DNA of 64,000 nucleotides from Diploptera punctata (taxonomy: Eukaryota; Arthropoda; Insecta; Blattodea; Blaberidae). A program made the position numbers and the translations under genes. Where the stretch lies: positions 124,001 through 188,000 of the forward strand of contig JASPKZ010002332.1 of NCBI GenBank assembly GCA_030220185.1, read 5' to 3'. Positions 23,681 to 33,989 of the stretch are shown here, piece after piece; position 1 is the first letter of the stretch; every line of letters begins with the position of its first letter. A model generated the notes under the pieces. The model was not told the DNA's origin and did no database searches. It was given only the letters and a program-made list of their open reading frames with translations.

Positions 23681-23705
23681 TTTATTTGAAGAGAAAAATT
23701 TATAC

Positions 23706-23778
23706 GCTCAGACCGGGACTTGAACCCGGGACCCTTGGTTCTCTAGACCAAGTGCTCTACCAACTGAGCTACCTGAGC
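23706..23778 (-). tRNA. tRNA-like sequence, cloverleaf intact, possible Ser(AGA) anticodon, probably repeat-derived
   Basis: Read on the minus strand: acceptor GCTCAGG/TCTGAGC (6 Watson-Crick pairs plus one G-U), D-arm GCTC...GAGC, T-arm CCGGG-TTCAAGT-CCCGG. The anticodon arm is one pair longer than usual: CTTGGT/ACCAAG around the loop CTAGAGA, which would give anticodon AGA. The variable loop is short (GGTC), unlike real serine tRNAs, which have a long variable arm. It lies inside a fold-back repeat, so I regard it as a mobile tRNA-derived sequence. Boxes A and B look usable by RNA polymerase III. Confidence 0.55.
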
Positions 23779-23811
23779 AAGAGCAACTTGCTCAGGTAGC
23801 TCAGTTGGTAC

Positions 23812-23886
23812 GCTCAGACCGGGACTTGAACCCGGGACCCTTGGTCTAGAGAACCAAGGGTCCCGGGTTCAAGTCCCGGTCTGAGC
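23812..23886. repeat. Hairpin of two tRNA 3' halves
   Basis: Plus-strand bases 23812-23845 are the reverse complement of 23853-23886, with CTAGAGA as the loop. Each arm is the 3' half of the neighbouring tRNA-like sequence, from anticodon stem to acceptor. This looks like strand-switching at the anticodon loop. Confidence 0.85.
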
Positions 23887-24164
23887 GTATAATTTTTCTC
23901 TTCAAATAAGATTTATCCATCATTGAGATGTACGAAATCAATAATAAAAACTTAGAGAAACTATAGTTTGGTCATGAATTCTCAAAACTGATAGAATACT
24001 ATGGGGTAATTTTTAAGAGATAGAATTAGAATTATATGCTTCATCTCATATTTTGTTTTCTCACATGGAATATGTTTTGGTGAATTTCTGTGCCATATAA
24101 GATTCTACTACAATATGATAGATCTAATAGAATCTTCACAACATATAATATTAAAATAATTACC

Positions 24165-24362
24165 TGGCAGGTGCTGTCATCCTCAACTAGGTTAAAATCT
24201 TTTAAAAATGTAGATATTTCAGAAAACAGCTTCTAGCTTCAACAGAAGGATATGAGCTCATATATTTCTGCTGAAAATAGAAGCCAGTTTCCAAAAGCCT
24301 AGAGTTTTTAAAAATATTTCAACCTAGTTGAGAATGACGACACATGCCAATTATTTATTTTA
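24165..24362. mobile_element. Palindromic element, family K copy 1
   Basis: Imperfect arms: GTCATCCTCAACTAGGTTAA at the left and, inverted, TTCAACCTAGTTGAGAATGA at the right, with matching AAATATTT and TAGAAGC blocks further in. The centre is near 24255. The copy at 30080-30262 has the same layout (GTCATCCTTGACTAAGTAAA and TTAGTTAAGCATGAC). No coding sequence or hammerhead core was found. The class is unknown. Confidence 0.6.
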
Positions 24363-24369
24363 ATATTTT

Positions 24370-27004
24370 ATTTTGTGACTATTTATCTCAATGGAATTTT
24401 ATTAGCAATAATAGAATCTTAAAGAGAAGATGTTTACTGAAACATGTTTCAGAGGAGAACAAAAAAAAGTTGAAGTATAGTACTATATTTTTAATTCAAT
24501 CTTTTAATAGGTAATTAATATTGATTTTTCTGTTTTTTATTGATTTATTTTCATTGTATCCTATCGCCATACCTATGTCACTTGTTAAAAGATATCTCTG
24601 TTATCGACATTTACATGGGAAGCTGTAAAAATTCCCATTTCCTATCAGTTCCAAGCATCTGAAAACCAATATTTTTCTGTCATCTGTTACCGAAAGAGAC
24701 AACTAAATATAATTCTACTATAAGCAGAAATTATTTTGAAAAGAAACTGGCAACAGAAAGTCTATCATTTCAAGGAATCCCACTCAAATAGTAATAGTAA
24801 AAGAGGTTCCTTTTTAGTAACAAACATTTTCCTTCTCAATAACTACTACAATTCAAATAATATATATTATTACTTTACTTTTTTTTAAAGTATTTAGAGA
24901 CTTCATCAAACAAGAGCTTGAAAAACAAATAATTAATTTTGTGTTACAATTACCAATAAATTTTACGTAATATTTGCTAAATTTTAAATCCATTTCTCTT
25001 GAAATTTTGTTATTCATTTGCTACAATTCACAATGCTATGTTTTTGCTAAATTTTGATGAAGTGAGACTTTTACATTAAATAACAATAATAAATAATGAA
25101 AAAAGTCAATTTTTATGACAAGAGGGTCTGTTTTTCCCTTTCCACATCACACATATTTTTATGTCAAAACCCATTTTTATAATCCAATTAGAAATTCAAA
25201 ATGCAGTATTATGAAGTTAAATGATAAAAAATGACTTTTTATTTAACAAAAATGAATAATTTGTTTGTATTATTCAATAATTATCAACTAAAAATGGAAA
25301 TTTTACTGCAAGTAAGACTATATAATTTTTCAAATTTATTAATATGTAATTAATTCAATTCAAATGGTCACATCTGCAGTATGAACAAATTTCCTATGTT
25401 TTAGAAATCATCTTTATCTAACATCCCTTAAAAGATTGTAAAATAAATGAGTAGCAAAAAATTAAAGTCATCTACAAGTATTCAATGTATACCCTCACCA
25501 TATAGAATCTCTAGATCTTCTGCAACTTCAGAATTAGTTACAAGCAAAGAAGGTAAAAATCTAGTAGATAAATATAACTTAACCTTTCTGCACTTCTGTA
25601 ACAACTAATTTTCACATGATCTCCATAAATTAGTAGAAGTATAAAAATGTATGCAAAGCATGAATGATCATTGTACCTTCACAATAAAATAAACTTCCAC
25701 CCCTAGAAATACTGTAAACATGAAAAATCAGATAAAAATACTGGTAATATTAGGTATTTTATTTAACATCTCACATCATTTTGCATTATGAGTCAATATT
25801 AAGTGCAAATGGACTAACAAATTTTTATTATTTCAAAAAATTTGTAAATTTAGAAAACTTATAAAAAATGATTGATTGCAACATTTGGAAGCAAACGCAG
25901 TAATAGTTTTCTGTAAGTCACCAAATTTAGGCAATACAAATTATATAATCAGTTTGAAATGTACATTTTATGGCATATAATTTATTCTCTCCTACATAAA
26001 TTACTATACTGTTTAATTTTCACTATTAACATTTTACCCAGAAGAGTAATTAAATTTTCTTTTATAAAGCTATTTTTATGTTAAATCTTACTATAAATCC
26101 TCATTCTTGACCATGACAAACTTCAGGAAGTGAGATGAAGATGGGAAATGTAAAAATATAAATTACAGAAGAAAAACAAAGTTCATTTAAATTTTGTTAT
26201 CATGTAACCTTGTTACCAAATTTAAGCTATAAGAATAATGAGAAAAATACTATCCCAAGTCTATTGTTAGAGGAAGCACTCAAAATATAAAAGTTTGAAT
26301 GAAAGCATGTAAATAATTCAGTTGACTTTAATTCAATAACAAATACAAATGGCAAAATTATACCTTTTTTTGGGGGGGGGGGAAATTTCCTAATTACTAT
26401 TGAAGGAGCTCATGTATGTTATAAAACAGTAGTATATGGTTTATTGGACTATGCAATTTTATTCCTCAGTAGATGTTCTTAAAGGTAGTTTTAAAATGCA
26501 TTTTTTTTTAATTCATGTGATCTATATGCAGGAGAGTGGTGTAAAAGAAATAATGACACACAGTTCTGTTGATATATAAACATTTTGAAAAATAAAAAAC
26601 CTCTAAAACATTTCAAAAGAAAATAAAATATTAAAACATCTTATTTTTTATAATTAAATAATATAAGACTGAACAAGGAAACATACTTTTGTCAAATGAT
26701 TTTATTTTATTGCAATAAAAACTTAGCAAATGAAGCATAGCTTATATGTTATATACAAACTCTTTATAACAGCTGGCTCAGTGAATGGAGTGAAAAAGTC
26801 AGTTATATCACATCTGATAATAGTATGATTTTCAATTTCCGTAACATAAAGAAATAATTTTTTGTTATGTTTTAAAATTTTACTAAGTTTCACTCTCCAT
26901 ACAAAGAATTTATATTTTATTTTATAACCTTATAGATCACCACTATTTTAGGAAAATTGATGATTTGAATCTACTGGTCAAGAACAAATGTTAACAGGCG
27001 AGTT
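24370..27004. other. AT-rich stretch, no gene recognised
   Basis: This is 2.6 kb without coding signal or element ends. A run of Ts followed by about ten Gs lies at 26366-26382, with no function assigned. Confidence 0.55.
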
Positions 27005-27008
27005 TTAA

Positions 27009-27629
27009 CCTTCCGTTGGGCGCAATATTCTGACCTTCGTGTTCGGGCACAATGTGCCTGATCAGCACACGTTTTAAAAAATTTTAATTAACACATTTTT
27101 GCCAATCTGAACAACAGGGAGTCGAAGAAATGTTATTGTTAGGAATGTCCAAAGGATAAAATATTCAAAATTTTGCTGCTAGAAAACTTTGTATTGGACA
27201 TAGTATTGATTAAACAAATTTAAAAAATTTGTGACAAGCCTTCAAACAACATGATTTTATATCATATAAGAACAAGTTAGGTTCAGTTCAAATATACTTG
27301 AAAATAGTTCACACTATCAAAATTTAGCTATATTTTTAGCAAAATTATTCAAGAATATAACATAATAAAATAAATAATTTTCTTTTGCAAATATTTTCAA
27401 AATGCACATCTTGAATAATTTAACAACTTTGGGCGAAATGAGCTTCTCTGAACAAAATATTTACAACCCGCTATGGTAACAGTCGAGAGCAAACTGAGTG
27501 GGGGTGTTGTTTAGAGCAGTAAAAGGAAACAGCTAATTGGATGCCCAGTCATCAATGCCGTCTGATGGCAGTGGAAAGGGACAAAATTGACAACCTGTGC
27601 CTCTCAGATCAGATGGGCCCGACGGAAGG
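27009..27629. mobile_element. piggyBac-type MITE
   Basis: Ends CCTTCCGTTGGGC and, inverted, CCTTCCGTCGGGC sit between TTAA tetranucleotides (27005-27008 and 27630-27633), the target site of piggyBac-type transposons. The 621-bp interior has no transposase frame. A G+C-richer segment inside the right end carries no recognisable product. Confidence 0.75.
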
Positions 27630-27639
27630 TTAAACAAAT

Positions 27640-28490
27640 TTTATACAAAAAACATGACAAGGAACATTTTTGCGATAGTTTTTTTTATTAATGTTTGATT
27701 TTTTAATATTAAAATAAAAATATAATTAAAAATGTACACGAATCTTGAGATATTAAGTAAAATATACTTAGGGTTTTAAGAATTTTGAAAGGACTCATGC
27801 TAAATGACACTTAAAAGTAATAACTTCAGATCAGTCATGCTTTACATGTCTTTAAGAAAAATAATGTAATAGGTTCCAGAGACACTTCATAATATGAAAA
27901 TATTAACGGACATAAAGCCTACCATCACATGCTAGCAGAGAAGATTTATTTAAGATTTAGCAATGTGAGTGGAAAGAATCATGCTATCATAATATCTTTA
28001 ATGGTTTCACCTGCATGAGGAGGGAATAAACAACTTCAAATATAGTATTACTTAATAAACAAAAGTTTGCATTTTTTTCTCATCAATTTGCTTTCCATTT
28101 TATAGTGATTTATTTCTTCAGATATTTGTACACGAGATATAATTAATAGGAATCACTGAAAAATGTTCATTCTATCTCTCAAATTTTCAACTACTGTAGA
28201 CTGAATTGAGCTGTAGATGACATTCATTTACCACTAGATGAATATTAGACATTTATGGTTCAATTCGAACAGAGACAAAATCTCCAAAACATGTCCAGGC
28301 AAGAAAATGTATTCACGAGAGAGAGCGTTCATTTTCTATTCCATAATAATTTATATAGTGCTTAAGGTGTGGCAGAATGGCATCCTGTCATTTCTTAACA
28401 TCATTAACAGCATTCAGATATTTTAATGCACTGTTGCATCATTTTCATATTCTTAAAGCCTGTCATAAATTTATAGTATTGAAAACTGTT
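27640..28490. other. AT-rich stretch, nothing recognised
   Basis: The frame at 28238-28426 has no recognisable domain. No element ends were seen. Confidence 0.5.
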
Positions 28491-28499
28491 TAATATTAC

Positions 28500-28665
28500 A
28501 CAAAAGGGGAAAAAGAGAGGAATGCAGTAGGCCAAGAATGAGGTGGGAGAGATGAAATAAAAAGGGGATGATTGGAAAACATTAGTTCAGATTAGTGATA
28601 AATGGAGAGCTTATGTCCACAAGACCATAACCTCCAGGTTCAATAATGCCATTGAGTGAGTGAGT
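28500..28665 (+). pseudogene. LINE 3' tail (WRAYVR-type), copy 2
   Basis: Fragmentary frames show KWRAYVHKT preceded by a GGGATGATTGGAAAAC block (the DW position of this tail) and followed by TTCAATAATGCCA. This matches the end of the LINE at 10490-10985. Only the last 160 bases are present. Confidence 0.6.
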
Positions 28666-28679
28666 TGAAAATTTTTTCA

Positions 28680-29560
28680 TGTCTGATTATTCGAATACAG
28701 ATAATTTAAAACTACTGTTATAGGTTTATAGTCGATGATACAAAAACTTTAAATTTCATGGCTTTTTTTTTGCAATTATGTCTATAAATTAAATGAGGAA
28801 AGCCATTTTGGTTCTTTTTTATTCAACCATAAGCACTACATACATACAGTGAAAATTCATGTACACTACTATGGGATTCAACTACGGAAAATTTTGTACA
28901 TTAATTATGTAGTAATTTCTAATTTTTAATTGGAGACAACAGTACACAATTGAGTACGATACAGAATTTTGATTAGGTTGATAAATATTTAAAATTATAG
29001 TAGAAATCTAGATTAATAACAAAAAAAAAATCATTAATTTTTGTAGAAATATTGTGTGATGAACTTGCCTATCCATTTTTTACCCTATATAAATAAACCT
29101 GAGAAGATTATCTGTTGGATTTGCTTCATTTTATAAAAATTGTGATAAATCAAATACTTTTTTAGCACATCTTCTGTTTTCCAACAATACATAACACATT
29201 TCAATAGCACCCAAGTTCTGAAGTTGGATTCCTTAGATTAGGTTAAAATTTAAATTTCACTCTAAAATTATTAAGAAAATGAGGATCTGGAGAATATTAG
29301 TTTTTCAATTAACATATATGTATTTATAAAGTGACAATTTTTTTTGTCTTGTAAGCCCATGTTTTCCCTTAACAGAGATTTAGGAGCTCTCCCCCTATGG
29401 GGAAGAATTTTGAACCATACTAATTTAGTTACACTTGTTTTCGTACAGATGTCATTTTGAGTGGTCCGTGGTCAGAGTTCCATCTCATACTGACATCTAG
29501 GAAACCAAGGTAGTACTAGGATGGGAAAATTCGGTAAATTTTGTTTAGAGGCCTTTTCAT
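28680..29560. other. AT-rich stretch, nothing recognised
   Basis: A G+C-richer stretch at 29440-29520 precedes the SINE. It has no open frame and could be part of another decayed repeat. Confidence 0.45.
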
Positions 29561-29574
29561 TCAGGCTTAAGGAT

Positions 29575-29748
29575 CTTTTACGAGCCTGAAAATCTTCAGA
29601 CTCGGGACCCATGGCTTAAAGTCCCTCCCCGAGGACTTGCTCCTTGGATTTTTCCATCCTAAAAAAAACCCATTGACCCCGGCTGGGTTTGAACCCGTGA
29701 CCCTTGGGACCAGAGGCAAGGAGCATAACCACTAGTCCACCGCGGCCA
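29575..29748 (-). mobile_element. tRNA-derived SINE, family S1, copy 2 (best preserved)
   Basis: On the minus strand: GGCCGCGGTGGACTAGTGG at the head, box B GGGTTCAAACC, then TTTTTTTTAGGATGG and a GATTTTCAGGCTCG end. Of the three S1 copies it has the cleanest promoter boxes. Confidence 0.85.
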
Positions 29749-30079
29749 ATTTAAGAATATTATTGGAAGTCGTATGATTAAATACTGTGCTAGCACACCT
29801 AAATTTAACTATTCGTGGATTTTATAGTTGCCAATGCAAACGATGGTTGGATTTTTATTGTAAGAATCAAATTTATCATTAATCATTAAGGCAGAATTAA
29901 TTACATTGAAAAAGAATGAATTTATAGGAAGAGACATACTTCTAGTATACACCATCATATTAAGATTCTATAAGACAATATGATGAGATGTTTAAGTCCT
30001 ATAAAATAATGAGAAAAAAAAATTACATCAATTCAATTAGAGATGACAAAGTACTGGCATAAAAGGTTAAAATAATAAA

Positions 30080-30262
30080 ACATGCACTTGAGATGTCAGT
30101 CATCCTTGACTAAGTAAAATTTCAGTTAAAAATTGTATAGGCCTTTTGTTACATGTTCCACCTTCACCAGTTACCTTTTAACTGTTGAAAATGGAACATG
30201 TTCCAAAAAGAGTACAAAGTTTTTTAATTGAAATTGTACTTAGTTAAGCATGACTGAGATCT
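30080..30262. mobile_element. Palindromic element, family K copy 2
   Basis: The inverted arms start GTCAGTCATCCTTGACTAAG on the left and are matched by CTTAGTTAAGCATGACTGAG on the right. Inner blocks GGAACATGTTCC and AAAATTTCAGTT recur inverted. The centre is near 30170. It shares its outer arm pattern with 24165-24362. Confidence 0.6.
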
Positions 30263-30445
30263 AGGGTACATATTTTATTATTTTAATTGTTTATATAATA
30301 ACCTCAATGGTAGTTCAGAAGACTTATGTCAGCGAGTGGCGTGGGATTAGAATATTGCCTCAAAGAGTTATATAGTAGGCAATTTAGGTATTATTTAGAT
30401 GGAAAGATCAATTAAATTTTGCTCAGATCTAATTTATGCTTCAGG

Positions 30446-30618
30446 TTCTTTTATGAACCTGAAAATCTTCAGATTTGGTATCCATCGTTTGAAGTTGTTC
30501 CTGGAGAACTTGTCCCTTGCATTTTAGATCCTAAAAAAATTCATTGATTGTGGCCGGGTTTGAACCTGTGACTTCAGGACCAGAGGCAAGGAACTTAACC
30601 TCTAGACCATCGAGGACA
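30446..30618 (-). mobile_element. tRNA-derived SINE, family S1, copy 3
   Basis: On the minus strand: GTGGTCTAGAGG-type head (box A damaged), GGTTCAAACCCGGCC, TAGGATCTAAAATGCAAGGG and a GATTTTCAGGTTC end. It is more diverged than the copy at 29.6 kb. Confidence 0.75.
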
Positions 30619-30624
30619 ATAAAT

Positions 30625-31670
30625 GACTGTGGATTGATTATGTAAATCCCTTAAAATCAAATAATGAATAAGAGAATACCTGAGAAGGGGGAAGGAATAT
30701 AAAGTATGTGCTAAAAGGAAAAACTTGAATTATTTAAGATAATTGTTCAAATTTTGTAAATTATGAGAATAAAATATTAAATAATCACAAAAATTAGAAA
30801 GTTTTAATTTCTAAGATTTCTCCAATATTGCAACTTTTAATGGTAATTATTTGAGGATATAAGAAATGTATAATAATAATACCTCTCCAGAAATGATGAG
30901 AAAAAAATTTGCAAAATTTTGTTTATTCAAAATATTCATTCCCTCCAAAGTCACTAAACTAAAATAGATACATAGAAATGCAGTGTAGTGCTGTGAAGAT
31001 CATGCGAATACCAACACAACACAAATAAAAACTGTGTGACTTACAAGTAAAACTGCATTAACAATCTTCTCGCATTTATGTAGGCGATCTTTATCCTGTA
31101 TCACAATCCAACGCATTTTAACGATTAAACACTTCAAAATAGATAATATACTAAGTTTCAATTTAATTGTACATGTCTGGATATAATGGGATTTATGTAT
31201 ATTACATTAATAGTATTTAAATTTGTTATTTAAAAAAATTCATGCAAACATCTGAAATACAAGTTCCGATAACTAATCACATATTCTAGTTAACTAATTT
31301 TAATAACAGATATAAGGAAAGTACAACAAGCAAATACAAGACATAAGAAATCAACTTTTTAAAAACAAATTTTAAAATTTTACTTTGCAATTTCATTCTC
31401 ACATTAAGAAATCAGACATACAGCCCAAATTTGTGTATAAATCTATTAACTCAAAACTTAAAGAATTGAAGTATATATTTTACTGTAGCACTTAGTGCAT
31501 GTGAAGTAATCATTCAAAGAGTAAAAATTAACGAAATTCTTAAAAGTTAAAGCATTGATGGAAAATAAATGATAAAAATCTATTGGAAAAATTCTTAGAT
31601 TTAAAAGAAGAATAAATATACAGTATACAGTTTTAACAGATACATTTTAGAAAGAGGAGTCACGTGAGAG
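30625..31670. other. AT-rich stretch, nothing recognised
   Basis: No gene or element ends were seen. Confidence 0.5.
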
Positions 31671-31677
31671 TATAAAC

Positions 31678-31785
31678 AATATTAAGGGTGAATTGGTCAG
31701 AAGGGCTCAGGATAGGGATGTATGGAGAGCTTATGTCCGTTCAACCATGAACCTATGGGTTCGATAGTGCCAGTGAATAAAGTAA
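31678..31785 (+). pseudogene. LINE 3' tail (WRAYVR-type), copy 3
   Basis: GGGATGTATGGAGAGCTTAT followed by GTCCGTTCAACCATGAACCT is nearly identical to the inverted 3' end at 10490-10600. The equivalent peptide is WRAYVRSTMNLWVR, followed by a stop. Only the tail is present. Confidence 0.7.
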
Positions 31786-32103
31786 AGTATTGGTCAGAAG
31801 GGAAGAGTGAGAAAAGTGAAAATAACGAAGACAAAACTCTGTGAATAAGTCACAATGTTGCCACATAGTCATTGGACAATGTGCTAGATTATATAAGCTG
31901 CATGGATTTTGAATATGACATTATAGTCAGAAAAATTTGTGTGGAAATATGAAAGAAAAATTTGTGTGGAAAACTGAAATAATTTATACACTTCACAAAA
32001 ATAGAAGAATACCATTTCCACAAACAAATAAAATACAATTTAATGTGTTAAGCATATTTTTCTTTGATACAAATGTACTGTAGTGTCATATTTTTTTATT
32101 TTT

Positions 32104-32368
32104 AAGGTAGAATTTTGTATCACTCACCTCATATTGTTCTTCATATTTGACTATAAACTAGTTTCGGAACATAGTTTCTGTTCCACCCTCAATATAGTAA
32201 CAACCGTTGTTCTGTCATCTTGAAGAACAATGGTCGTGACGATACTGAGGATGGAACAGAAACTATGTTCCGAAACTAATTTATAGTCAAATAAGAAGAA
32301 CAATATGAGGTGAGTGATAAAAAATTCTACCTTAATGAATATACCTCATAGTGAGAATTAAGTAATAT
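32104..32368. mobile_element. Palindromic Penelope-like element, family A copy 2 (short)
   Basis: The arms meet near 32222 at TCTTGAAGAACAATGG. The left arm runs AATTTTGTATCACTCACCTC inward; the right arm ends GATAAAAAATTCTACCTTAA then CCTCATAGTGAGAATT. The coding tail present in the 3.9- and 40-kb copies is cut away, so the two ribozyme halves almost touch. No clear target duplication was seen. Confidence 0.65.
32245..32288 (+). ncRNA. Hammerhead-ribozyme-like motif, family A, with GUC cleavage triplet
   Basis: CTGAGGA (32245-32251), extra T, stem II GGAAC/GTTCC (32253-32257 and 32267-32271, five pairs), GAAA (32272-32275), stem III ACTA/TAGT (32275-32278 and 32284-32287) and C at the cleavage position (32288). 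All conserved core positions are met. Stem I pairing is not evident, so activity would depend on contacts I cannot judge. Confidence 0.6.
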
Positions 32369-32427
32369 TTTTGATTATTCATGTTTTATTTTTTTTGTGT
32401 ACTTTCTCCTCTCAAGTAGACAAAAAT

Positions 32428-32789
32428 TCTTAAGTTTACTATATACAAATATTTTTGCAAGTTTCAAGAAGAAATTTATAGCACTTGATGCCGAATCATC
32501 GTTTATTTCCAGGCAAAAAAAAAAAAGAGGAATGGCTTATGGATCAAGGTTTTTCTTTTATTATCAGGCTATATTTGATTATTTGATCACCAGAATAAAT
32601 ATCAGCAGTCTTAAGTTTACTATATACAAAGATTTTTGCAAGTTTCAAGAAGAAATTTATAGCACTTGATGCCGAATCATTGTTTATTTCCAGGTGTAAA
32701 AATAAAAGAATGGCTTATGGGTCAAGGTTTTTCTCTTATTATCAGGCTATATCTGATTATTTGACCACCAGAATAAATCTCAGCAGTAG
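32428..32789 (+). repeat. 181-bp tandem duplication
   Basis: Two head-to-tail units start at TCTTAAGTTTACTATATAC (32428 and 32609) and differ mainly in an A-rich tract (near 32516-32527 in the first copy). The short open frame across the junction is a by-product. High similarity between units suggests a recent duplication. Confidence 0.9.
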
Positions 32790-32846
32790 CTATAAAAGTG
32801 GTAAAAAGTATATATTAATACCACAATAAAGCCAATAAAAACTCAC

Positions 32847-32849
<3 letters not shown>

Positions 32850-32884
<35 letters not shown>
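32850..32884. repeat. (TA)n microsatellite
   Basis: Uninterrupted TA dinucleotides, about 17 units. Confidence 0.95.
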
Positions 32885-32885
<1 letters not shown>

Positions 32886-33240
32886 TGTGATGGGATGTAC
32901 TGCACCAGAGAGGGAGAAGCAGCTAACACTCTGCACAGCTGCTATGTGATTGACTTGGAGATGGAATGTTTAGGAGGCGCAGTGAACCTATCAATGACTT
33001 TAGTGAAATCTCCCGAAATATCAGGCATGTATGTCTCAAGTTTTTGGAAAACATTCGGGATGCACCTTCACTATTTAAGAGCGATTTGAGGCTGCAGCGA
33101 CAGTGTGTTGTAGTGAAGTTTAATTACAGAAGTTATGTTACAATAGCGAGTTGTAGCGAGTGATCATTTAAGAGACGACTATTGAAGTGCTACCAAAATA
33201 ATTGCATCTTGCAGAGATTCTGAAAGTTTACTTGCCTTGG
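32886..33240 (+). other. Unidentified G+C-richer segment
   Basis: Two overlapping plus-strand frames (32895-33089 and 32966-33163) cover a segment of near-normal base composition. One reads NDFSEISRNIRHVCLKFLEN and then RLQRQCVVVKFNYRSYV, which looks protein-like, but I recognise no family. It may be the edge of an unclassified transposon or a host first exon. Confidence 0.3.
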
Positions 33241-33989
33241 AACACATTATTTACTTTTCCAATGCAAATCCAAACTGAGGTATGCCTACTATTTCATGTA
33301 AGGTACAATGAACTTTAATCCCTGCTATGACTCAGGGCTCTTTTTCTTTAAACTTTGCTGACCTCTAGTTAGTGTGCAAATACTTTTTTTGGGCTGAGAA
33401 TTTTTTATTGCCTTGGATTATTTACTTAATATTAGTTTTTCAAGACTTGTAAAAGGAGTGTTTGTTCACTTGTAACAAGCTATCAATCAACGCAACTTCT
33501 AAGTTATTAAGAACTGGATGTGTGTAAATACTTTACTGACACATCACGTGTGTGTATATATATATCACAACAAAATTATATAGCCTATGTAAAATTTTTC
33601 ATTAACCAACATCAACAATATTGAAAAACTACTGATTTTGGTTATGGAAATCATAGTCTGCTAATATTCTTAGACTGTTACTCGTCACCAAAATCAATGC
33701 AACTCTAGTGACAAATTTTGTATTGTTAATGTTGAAAATAAACAATTTATATTGTAGAAGAAACAAATAAAATAAGAGGAATAAAATATGTAAATACAAA
33801 TGAGAATTAATATTTATAAGAAAGAAAGAGAAGGAAGGATTTAACAAGCATGAATAATATAAACATATAAAAAACTAAACTTTTTCTCCATTTTTAAACT
33901 TCAAGCGATATTAATGCAACCGAATCATTTACTATTCTCACCTTTTACATGACTATTATTTACCATGGCAAATTATTTATATGTTAATA

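Larger units (their letters stand above)
23683..23909. mobile_element. Fold-back element built from tRNA-like sequence
   Basis: The outer arms TTATTTGAAGAGAAAAATT (left) and AATTTTTCTCTTCAAATAA (right) enclose, in order, a full tRNA-like sequence on the minus strand, a 21-nt tRNA 5' half on the plus strand, a tRNA 3' half on the minus strand and a tRNA 3' half on the plus strand. The last two form a perfect hairpin around a 7-base loop. The same outer sequence borders the tRNA-like loci at 55.8 and 62.9-63.8 kb, so this is a dispersed family and not a chance arrangement. Confidence 0.8.

Noticed and set aside
23706..23778. Annotating the tRNA-like sequences as functional serine tRNAs
   Set aside because: Serine tRNAs have a long variable arm; here it is 4 nt, the anticodon stem is one pair too long, and all copies sit in mobile inverted repeats.
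26366..26382. T/G homopolymer as a quadruplex or regulatory element
   Set aside because: A single G run without further G tracts nearby; could also be a sequencing artefact.
30080..30262. Hammerhead motif in family K
   Set aside because: No CTGANGA followed by a paired stem and GAAA at the right spacing on either strand.
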